In this document: one piece after another, positions 58,444 to 64,000 of the stretch
How the letters are laid out: every line of letters begins with the position of its first letter
Position numbering within the stretch: position 1 is the first letter of the stretch
Origin: JACDBZ01 sp036262075
GTDB lineage: Bacteria > Chloroflexota > Limnocylindria > QHBO01
Assembly: GCA_036262075.1 (NCBI GenBank)
Contig: DATAJO010000004.1
Location: forward strand, 144,858 to 208,857
Reading direction: 5' to 3'
Length of the DNA: 64,000 nt
The notes under the pieces: model-generated
The model's database searches: none
What the model was told of the DNA's origin: nothing
The model's input: the letters and a program-made list of their open reading frames with translations, nothing else
Program-made: the position numbers and the translations under genes

Positions 58444-60788
58444 CGGATGGGGACCTCCTCTGCGGTGGCGCGTCGGGCGTCGAGCTCGCGCAGCCCGCGC
58501 AGGATCTTCTCGGGGGTGATCGGCAGGTCGACGATCCGGACGCCGGTGGCGCGCGCCACGGCGTTGCCGATGGCCGGCATGACCGGCGGGAGCGACGTCT
58601 CGCCGATGCCGTGGATCTCGTCCGCCGGGAGGTACTCGAGGACGTTGATGTCCACCTCTCTGGGCAGGTCCTCGAAGCTCGGGATCATGTAGTCGCCGAG
58701 GTTGCCGTTCTGGAGCTGCCCGTTGTCGAAGAGCATCTCCTCGTACAGCGCCTGGCCGATGCCGAAGGCGAGGTTGCCCTCGGTCTGGAGCTCGGCCTGG
58801 ACCGGGTTGATGATGCGGCCGGCGTACACGCCGCCGTGGTAGCGCAGCAGGGTGACCTTGCCGGTCTCGGTGTCGACCTCGACCTCGGCGGCCGCGGCCG
58901 CCTGGTGCCAGTGGACGGAGCCGATGCCCTGGCCGGTCTCCGGGTCGAGGCCGCCCTCGGTGCGGTACGTCGCCTCGCCGACGATGTTCCCGCTCCGCGT
59001 CTTGCGCACGATGGCGCCGAAGTCGAGCGCCCGCTCGGGCACGCCCTTGACCACGACCGCGCCATCGGCGATCTCCAGGTCGTCGACCGACACCTCGAGC
59101 AGCTCCGAGGCATGCTCGAACAGCTTGCGGCGGATCTCGCGCACGGCGCGCTGGACGGCGGTGCCCATCGCGTACGTCGATCGCGACGAGCTCGACTGCT
59201 GGTCGTACGGGGTGACGTCGGTGTCCGGCGTCGAGACGTTGACCCGGTCGACCCCGATGCCGAGCGGCTCCCCGCCGAGGATGGCGAGGGCGGTGAGCAG
59301 GCCCTGGCCCATCTCGACCGAGCTGGTGAGGATGTCGAGCGAGCCGTCCTCGTTGAGCTTCGCCGCCGCCGTCGAGGTCGACGGCGTGACCGTGCCCTTG
59401 ATGATGCAGCTGAAGCCCTTGGCCCGGACCTTCGAGCCGTCGCGGACGGGCTCGTGGTCCTCCGGCGTCCAGCCGATGTAGCTGGTCGCGTCGGCCAGGA
59501 GCTCCTTGAAGTGCGCGTCCTCCATCGGCTCACCGGTCATCACCGTGTCGCCGTCATCGAGGAGGTTCTTCATCCGCAGCTCGAGCGGGTCGATGCCCAT
59601 GCGCTCGGCGATCATGTCCATCTGGGTCTCGTAGGCCCAGGCGGCCTGGCTGATGCCGTAGCCGCGGAACGCGCCGGCCGGGACGATGTTCGTGTACACC
59701 GCGTGCGAGTCGACCGCCACGTGCGGGATGCGGTGCGGTCCGCCGGTGCCGTAGCCGCCGTTCTTGATGAGCCGGGGGCCGATGTCGGCGTAGGCGCCGG
59801 TGTTGAAGTGGCACAGGCTCTGGCGGGCGACGATCGTGCCGTCCTTCTTCAGGCCGGTCTTGAGCCGGATCCGGACGCCGTGCTTCGTGATGGTGAGGAA
59901 CTCCTCCTCACGGGTGAGGTGGAAGCGGACCGGCCGCCGCGTCACGAGCGACAGCGCCGCGGTGAGCGGCTCGATCTTCGGGTAGCACTTCGCGCCGTAG
60001 CCGCCGCCGAGGGTCGGGATGATGACCCGTACCTTGCTCTGCGGCAGGCGGAAGATCTCGGCCAGCTGGGTGCGGATGACGAACGGGATCTGGGTCGACG
60101 ACCAGACCGTCACGCGCCCGCCCGACACGTCGGCGATGCAGGCGTGCGTCTCCATCGGCACGTGCTGGACCGGCGGGCTGGTGAAGACGTCCTCGAAGAC
60201 CTCGTCCGACTCGGCGAAGCCGACCTCGATGTCGCCCTTGCGCAGCCGGAAGCTGTTGCAGATGTTCGTCCCGGCCGTCGGCTTGACGATGACGTCGGCG
60301 AACGTCTCGCCGGTGCGCGGCGGCCCCTCGTGGACGAGCGACGCGCCCTCGGCCAGCGCCTCGTCGATGGTGAAGACGGCCGGGAGTTCCTCGTACTCGA
60401 CCTCGATGAGGTCGACCGCCTCGCGCGCCGCGTCGAGGTCGACGGCCGCCACCGCGGCGACCGGGTCGCCGACGAAGCGGACCTTGTCGATGGCGAGGAT
60501 CGGCTGGTCGCGGTAGACCGGCCCGAAGTACGGCTGGAGGTCGCCGCGGTTGACGAGGTCGGCGCCGGTGAGCACGGCGACGACGCCGGGCACCTGGCGC
60601 GCGCGGCTGACGTCGATGCGCTTGATGCGGGCATGGGCCGACGTGCTGCGCAGCACCTTGGCGTGGAGCATGGCGGGCAGGGTGAGGTCGATCGTGTAGC
60701 CGACGTCACCGGTGACGCGCTGCCGCGCGTCGACCATGCCCGAAAACCGCTCGGTGACCACCGGGTCGTTCGCGCCCTCCCCCCTCAT
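58440..60788 (-). CDS. Molybdenum hydroxylase large subunit (xanthine dehydrogenase family), second set
   Basis: This 782-residue molybdopterin subunit has GGGYGAKCYPKIEP as the cofactor-binding segment. It has PAGAFRGYGISQ where CO dehydrogenase has AYRCSFR, and the catalytic Glu in IHGIGETSLPPVMPAIGNA near the C-terminus. The GAFRGYG loop is that of purine, nicotinate and quinoline-type hydroxylases, so water-derived hydroxylation of an N-heterocycle is likely. MRGEGANDP (ATG 60788) is the start that overlaps the FAD-subunit gene. It is followed by the small subunit and UbiD, all coupled by four-base overlaps. Confidence 0.92.
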   Translation of the reverse strand: MRGEGANDPVVTERFSGMVDARQRVTGDVGYTIDLTLPAMLHAKVLRSTSAHARIKRIDVSRARQVPGVVAVLTGADLVNRGDLQPYFGPVYRDQPILAIDKVRFVGDPVAAVAAVDLDAAREAVDLIEVEYEELPAVFTIDEALAEGASLVHEGPPRTGETFADVIVKPTAGTNICNSFRLRKGDIEVGFAESDEVFEDVFTSPPVQHVPMETHACIADVSGGRVTVWSSTQIPFVIRTQLAEIFRLPQSKVRVIIPTLGGGYGAKCYPKIEPLTAALSLVTRRPVRFHLTREEEFLTITKHGVRIRLKTGLKKDGTIVARQSLCHFNTGAYADIGPRLIKNGGYGTGGPHRIPHVAVDSHAVYTNIVPAGAFRGYGISQAAWAYETQMDMIAERMGIDPLELRMKNLLDDGDTVMTGEPMEDAHFKELLADATSYIGWTPEDHEPVRDGSKVRAKGFSCIIKGTVTPSTSTAAAKLNEDGSLDILTSSVEMGQGLLTALAILGGEPLGIGVDRVNVSTPDTDVTPYDQQSSSSRSTYAMGTAVQRAVREIRRKLFEHASELLEVSVDDLEIADGAVVVKGVPERALDFGAIVRKTRSGNIVGEATYRTEGGLDPETGQGIGSVHWHQAAAAAEVEVDTETGKVTLLRYHGGVYAGRIINPVQAELQTEGNLAFGIGQALYEEMLFDNGQLQNGNLGDYMIPSFEDLPREVDINVLEYLPADEIHGIGETSLPPVMPAIGNAVARATGVRIVDLPITPEKILRGLRELDARRATAEEVPIR

Positions 60789-61663
60789 GCCGCGGCTCCC
60801 GCGGCGGCGCCGGCGCCGAGGATGGCGCGGCGGGCCCAGACGTTGATCATCTCTCTCCGGTACCAATCGGAGCCGCGCATGTCGCTGAGCGGGTCGATCC
60901 GCTCCGCGTACGCGGCGGCAATCTCGGTGGCGAGTCCCTCGTCGAGGGCCCGGCCGACGGCCGAGGCCTCGACCTCCTCGAAGCGCTGCGGGACCTCGGC
61001 CGCGGCGCCCACCGCGACCCGGACCTCGGCGCAGGTGCGCCGATCGGCCTCGAGCCGCACGACCGCGGCGACGCCGACGCAGGGGCGGTCCTCCGAGGAC
61101 CGCGTCGTGAACTTCTCGTAAACCGCGCCCGCGTCCTGTGGGAGGAGCGGGACGCGGACGCGGGTGACGATCTCGGCCTCGTCGAGGGCGGTCTCGTAGA
61201 AGCCGAGCAGGAAATCGGCGATGGGGATGCTGCGGTCGCCGCTCGGGCCGGTCACGTCGACCTCGGCATCGAGCGCGCGCAGGACGGCCGGCGGGTCGGA
61301 GGCGTAGTCGGCCTCGGCCACGACGCCGCCGACGGTGGCGGCATTCCGGACGCGGACGTTGGCCACGACGCCGAAGGCGTGCGACAGGACGGGGATGGAC
61401 TGCTGGACCGTGGACGACAGCTCGACCGCGCGATGGGTGGTCAGCGCGCCGATATGGAGCTGGCCGTCGACCTGCTCGATCCGGTCGAGCCCGCCGATGC
61501 GCCCGATGCTGACGATCGCCCGGGGCTCGATGAGACCCTGCTGGAGCATGATCGTGACGGCGGTCGAGCCCGCGATGACCTTCGCGTCATCGCCATACCG
61601 CTCGAGCGCGGCGATCGCCTCGGGGATCGATTCGGCGACGAGGAACTCCGGCGATTTCGGCAT
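60785..61663 (-). CDS. Molybdenum hydroxylase FAD subunit (CoxM-like), second set
   Basis: This 292-residue FAD subunit has IAGSTAVTIML (about 34-44) and TVGGVVAEADYASDPP as its FAD-binding segments. DMRGSDWYRREM lies near the C-terminus. It is the first gene of the M-L-S-UbiD operon, with 130 bases upstream to UbiX that contain a GTATAC box. No Fe-S motif is present, so it relies on the separate small subunit for electron transfer. Confidence 0.92.
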   Translation of the reverse strand: MPKSPEFLVAESIPEAIAALERYGDDAKVIAGSTAVTIMLQQGLIEPRAIVSIGRIGGLDRIEQVDGQLHIGALTTHRAVELSSTVQQSIPVLSHAFGVVANVRVRNAATVGGVVAEADYASDPPAVLRALDAEVDVTGPSGDRSIPIADFLLGFYETALDEAEIVTRVRVPLLPQDAGAVYEKFTTRSSEDRPCVGVAAVVRLEADRRTCAEVRVAVGAAAEVPQRFEEVEASAVGRALDEGLATEIAAAYAERIDPLSDMRGSDWYRREMINVWARRAILGAGAAAGAAA

Positions 61664-61722
61664 CCAGCCCTCTCACAGTCTCGGTCGATGGATCGCCTCT
61701 GCCCGGCGCGCGGGTGGGCATT

Positions 61723-61730
61723 TGTATACA
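61723..61730. promoter_or_regulatory. GTATAC box before the hydroxylase-UbiD operon
   Basis: The perfect palindrome TGTATACA lies in the 130-base gap between ubiX and the FAD subunit gene, 60 bases upstream of the FAD-subunit ATG on the minus strand. It shares its core with the boxes at 38009, 41640, 47407 and 54841. Confidence 0.55.
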
Positions 61731-61793
61731 CCGGCATTCTACAGAGCGCCGCAGCGCGCGGTCAACGAGAACGCGTGGTCCGGCGCCCCTGGC

Positions 61794-62411
61794 CTAGTGG
61801 GTGGCCCCGTTGCCGCTGACGCCCGTCTCGGCGCGGCGCGTCGGGCCCTCCCAGCGGGTCGACAGCTCGTGCGGCAGCTCGATCTCGAGCAGGTCGAGGA
61901 TCCGGCTCAGGGTGTGGTCGACGATCTGGCCGATCGTCTGCGGACGCTGATAGAAGGCCGGCACCGGCGGGCAGACGATGGCCCCGATCTCGGCGACCTG
62001 GACGAGGAGGCGCAGGTGGCCGAGGTGGAGCGGCGTCTCGCGCGGGACGATGATCAGGCGCCGGTGCTCCTTGAGGGTCACGTCCGCGGCCCGGGCCAGG
62101 AGGTTGTCGCTCGACGAGATGGCGATGTCCGACAGCGTGCCCATCGAGCACGGGATGACGACCATGCCCATCGTCGTGAACGAGCCGCTCGACAGGGCGG
62201 CGGCGATGTCGCCCGGCTTGTACACGACGTCGGCCAGGGCCTCGACCTGCGCGACGCTGGAGTCGGTCTCGAGGACGATCGTCTGGCGGCCGGCGGCGCT
62301 GAGGATGAGGTGCGTCTCGACGTCGGGGACGTCGCGCAGGACCTCGAGCAGCCGGATGCCGTAGACGACCCCGCTCGCTCCGCTGATGCCGACGACGAGC
62401 CGGCGCGTCAT
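61794..62411 (-). CDS. ubiX: UbiX-family flavin prenyltransferase
   Basis: This 205-residue enzyme attaches a dimethylallyl group to FMN to form prFMN for UbiD. GISGASGVVYGIRLLEVL is the FMN-binding N-terminus. IPCSMGTLSDIAISSSDNLLARAADV and VPRETPLHLGHLRLL are diagnostic of UbiX/Pad1. The start ATG 62411 overlaps the stop of the DHOD-like gene. Presence of both UbiX and UbiD in one block supports a catabolic decarboxylase dependent on locally made cofactor. It is separated from the FAD-subunit gene by a promoter-like gap, so it may be in a different transcript from UbiD. Confidence 0.94.
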   Translation of the reverse strand: MTRRLVVGISGASGVVYGIRLLEVLRDVPDVETHLILSAAGRQTIVLETDSSVAQVEALADVVYKPGDIAAALSSGSFTTMGMVVIPCSMGTLSDIAISSSDNLLARAADVTLKEHRRLIIVPRETPLHLGHLRLLVQVAEIGAIVCPPVPAFYQRPQTIGQIVDHTLSRILDLLEIELPHELSTRWEGPTRRAETGVSGNGATH

Positions 62412-63472
62412 CCGACGGCCCCGCTCACCGGCGCCTCCTCCGGGATCGGGCCGGCGTCGGCCGGGATGCCCGAGGACTCGTGGACGGGCAGCGGCAGCAG
62501 CGGCCGCGGCAGGTTCGGCTCGAGCGCCTCGACCCGTCGGATGAGCCGATGGATGGCGATGCCGCGCAGCGGACCGGTGACGTACTGCCACATCGGCGCC
62601 AGCCAGACCGCGCTGCCCAGGCTGACCGCATCGGCCCCGGCCCAGAAGAACTCGCGGCAGTCGTCGTAGGTGCTGATGCCGGCGGTGGCGATGATCGGCA
62701 GGCGGATGCCCGCGTCACGCAGCTCGGCCACGACCCGCAGGCCGATCGGCTTGATCGCGCGTCCCGACAGGCTGCCGTATCGGTTCTTCATGTGCGGCCG
62801 GCCGGTCTCGGGGTCGAGCGAGAGCGCCTTCACGGCGTTGATGGCGGTCAGGGCGGCCACGCCGTGACGCTCGGCGAGCTTCGCCTGCGCGATGTAGTCG
62901 ACGTCGGGCGAGAGCTTGAGGATGACCGGGTGCCGGCTGCGCGGGACGGCCCGGGCCAGCACGTCGTCGAGGATCTCCTCGAACGGGAAGTTCACGTTGT
63001 GGCACGAGACGTTGAACTCGACCGCGGCGATGTCGCCGGGGCGGGCGCGCTCGTTGACCGTCTCCACCAGGCGGACGAGCTCGTCGGCCGAGAAGCCGCC
63101 GACCGAGACGATCCGGTTCAGGTTGGCGGTGCGCGGGTAGTACTCGTCGAAGTAGGCGTCGATGCCGATGTTGCACCAGCCGAAGGCGTTGATCCATCCG
63201 CCGTTCACGCGGTGCAGCGCCTGGCCGTAGCGCCGGAGCATGTCCGGGAACTCGGTGAGCGCCCAGTCCTCGCGGAGGCTGAAATGGCCCTCCCGCGGGT
63301 CGACGGTCAGGGTGCGGGTGGTGACGGCCCCGAAGCGCTCGAGGCGGACCCACTGCGCGATCGGGCTCAGCCCGTAGAGGATGAGGCGCTTCTTCGACGC
63401 CCCGTAGCCGAGCAGGCTGGCCGAGGTGACGACGCGGTTCCGGAGCCGGACCCCGTTGAGGTCGATCACCAC
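62408..63472 (-). CDS. Dihydroorotate/dihydropyrimidine dehydrogenase-like flavoprotein
   Basis: This 354-residue TIM-barrel FMN enzyme is of the DHOD/PreA superfamily. The conserved block is EFNVSCHNVNF, where most members have SCPN; the catalytic Cys is retained. GRAIKPIGLRVVAELRD and PIIATAGISTYDDCREFFWAG are the FMN phosphate region. The usual N-terminal NASG motif is altered to TSASLLGYGASKKR, so it is a divergent branch, and reduction or oxidation of a ring other than orotate is likely. The start is GTG 63472 (or GTG 63469). It overlaps ubiX and follows the CoxG-like gene by 13 bases. Confidence 0.82.
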   Translation of the reverse strand: MVIDLNGVRLRNRVVTSASLLGYGASKKRLILYGLSPIAQWVRLERFGAVTTRTLTVDPREGHFSLREDWALTEFPDMLRRYGQALHRVNGGWINAFGWCNIGIDAYFDEYYPRTANLNRIVSVGGFSADELVRLVETVNERARPGDIAAVEFNVSCHNVNFPFEEILDDVLARAVPRSRHPVILKLSPDVDYIAQAKLAERHGVAALTAINAVKALSLDPETGRPHMKNRYGSLSGRAIKPIGLRVVAELRDAGIRLPIIATAGISTYDDCREFFWAGADAVSLGSAVWLAPMWQYVTGPLRGIAIHRLIRRVEALEPNLPRPLLPLPVHESSGIPADAGPIPEEAPVSGAVG

Positions 63473-63485
63473 GCCGTCCGGCGCA

Positions 63486-63941
63486 TCAGCCGCCGGCCTC
63501 GATCTTGTTCGCCATGTTCTGGGCGAACTCCTTCATGATCTGATCCGCCTTGCGACGCATGATCGCCTGGCCGAACTCGCCGAGCTTGCCGAGGATCGCG
63601 GCGTCGGTGTGGACCGACAGCTCGGTCGTCCCATCGTCGAGCGGCGCGAGCGTCATCGTGGAGGTCGCGTTCACCGCGCCCTTGATCCGCCGGTCCGCGG
63701 CCTCCACCTTCATCGCGGCACGATGCTCGTCGGCGTTGCGCTCGACCACGGTCACCTTGCCCTCGAGGCGAACCCCGATCGGCCCGACGCGCACCTTGAG
63801 CGCGCCGAGGTACTCGTCCTCGCCGAGCTGCTCGACCGATTCCACGCCGGGGACGCACTCGGCGACGCGCGGGACGTCCATGACGAACTCCCACACCCGC
63901 TCGACGGGGGCCGGGACGGTGACCTTCTGATCGACGATCAT
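63486..63941 (-). CDS. SRPBCC-family protein (CoxG-like)
   Basis: This 151-residue START/SRPBCC-fold protein resembles CoxG. PAPVERVWEFVMDVPRVAECVPGVE is the family opening. The middle (GRLEGKV-like KVRVGPIGVRLEG) and the end (ILGKLGEFGQAIMRRKADQIM) are also typical. CoxG proteins are linked to molybdenum hydroxylases and help attach or mature them, possibly at the membrane. This one sits upstream of DHOD-like, UbiX and the second hydroxylase set, so it probably serves that set. Confidence 0.9.
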   Translation of the reverse strand: MIVDQKVTVPAPVERVWEFVMDVPRVAECVPGVESVEQLGEDEYLGALKVRVGPIGVRLEGKVTVVERNADEHRAAMKVEAADRRIKGAVNATSTMTLAPLDDGTTELSVHTDAAILGKLGEFGQAIMRRKADQIMKEFAQNMANKIEAGG

Positions 63942-63950
63942 GTCGGCTCC

Positions 63951-64000
63951 TCAGCTGCGCCAGTCGGCGACGATGCGCGGCGGGAGGGACGTCGACTCCT
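63951..64000 (-). CDS. C-terminal end of an unknown upstream gene
   Basis: An open frame ending in ESTSLPPRIVADWRS and a stop at 63951 runs off the window edge. It would precede the CoxG-like gene by 9 bases in the same direction, so it is probably the previous gene of this operon. Only about 15 residues are visible, which is too few to name it. Confidence 0.45.
   Translation of the reverse strand, partial: ESTSLPPRIVADWRS

Overview
The window is bacterial DNA of very high GC content, almost fully coding, with most neighbouring genes overlapping by four bases (ATGA or GTGA). The lipoproteins have a short signal, a LAAC lipobox and a long Gly/Ser/Ala linker, and the operons mix oxidation, heterocycle and sugar catabolism. 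This suggests a high-GC heterotroph, most likely a monoderm Chloroflexota (Limnocylindria-like) or possibly an actinobacterium. The assignment is inferred from gene style, because there is no rRNA or other marker gene here.

Bases 1-10864 (+): branched-chain amino acid synthesis. After the 3' part of ilvD comes a leader with a Leu/Val/Ile-rich peptide, an antiterminator and a terminator, then ilvB-ilvN-ilvC-leuA-leuB-cimA-ilvE and a free-standing LeuA-type regulatory domain. Bases 10861-12067 hold a UdgX-type uracil-DNA glycosylase (-) and two small acidic proteins. Bases 12092-15763 (+) are a four-gene operon: phosphotriesterase-like lactonase, FAD oxidoreductase, KDPG-type aldolase and SDR.

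Bases 15738-25905 (-) are a ten-gene sugar operon. Read from its promoter, it encodes a Gfo/Idh dehydrogenase, sugar isomerase, DeoC, SIS isomerase, an RbsB/A/C/C-type transporter, a ROK kinase and a GntR regulator. A ROK repressor (26045-27349) diverges from it across two operator-like palindromes. Bases 27367-31051 hold a second Gfo/Idh enzyme, an aminotransferase and a bicupin with a His-rich linker. Bases 31105-34398 encode DUF262, MoxR and VWA proteins, convergent with a molybdenum hydroxylase (34355-37976). Bases 38059-41578 hold type 2 IPP isomerase, a small Cys-rich protein, a 4-OT tautomerase, a DAO-family oxidase and a hydrolase. Bases 41752-45957 are an FbpABC/PotABCD-type transporter. 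Bases 46004-48993 are an MFS permease, a hydrolase and an arylmalonate-decarboxylase-like protein.

Bases 49004-63941 (-) are the most interesting part. A NitT/TauT-type transporter operon also encodes an SDR and a cyclic amidohydrolase. Beside it lie CoxG-like, dihydroorotate/dihydropyrimidine dehydrogenase-like, UbiX, molybdenum hydroxylase M-L-S, UbiD and a second cyclic amidohydrolase. Together they read as a candidate route for an N-heteroaromatic carboxylate: Mo hydroxylation, prFMN decarboxylation, ring reduction, then hydrolytic ring opening. A GTATAC-centred box recurs in five intergenic regions between 38005 and 61730 and may mark a shared regulon.
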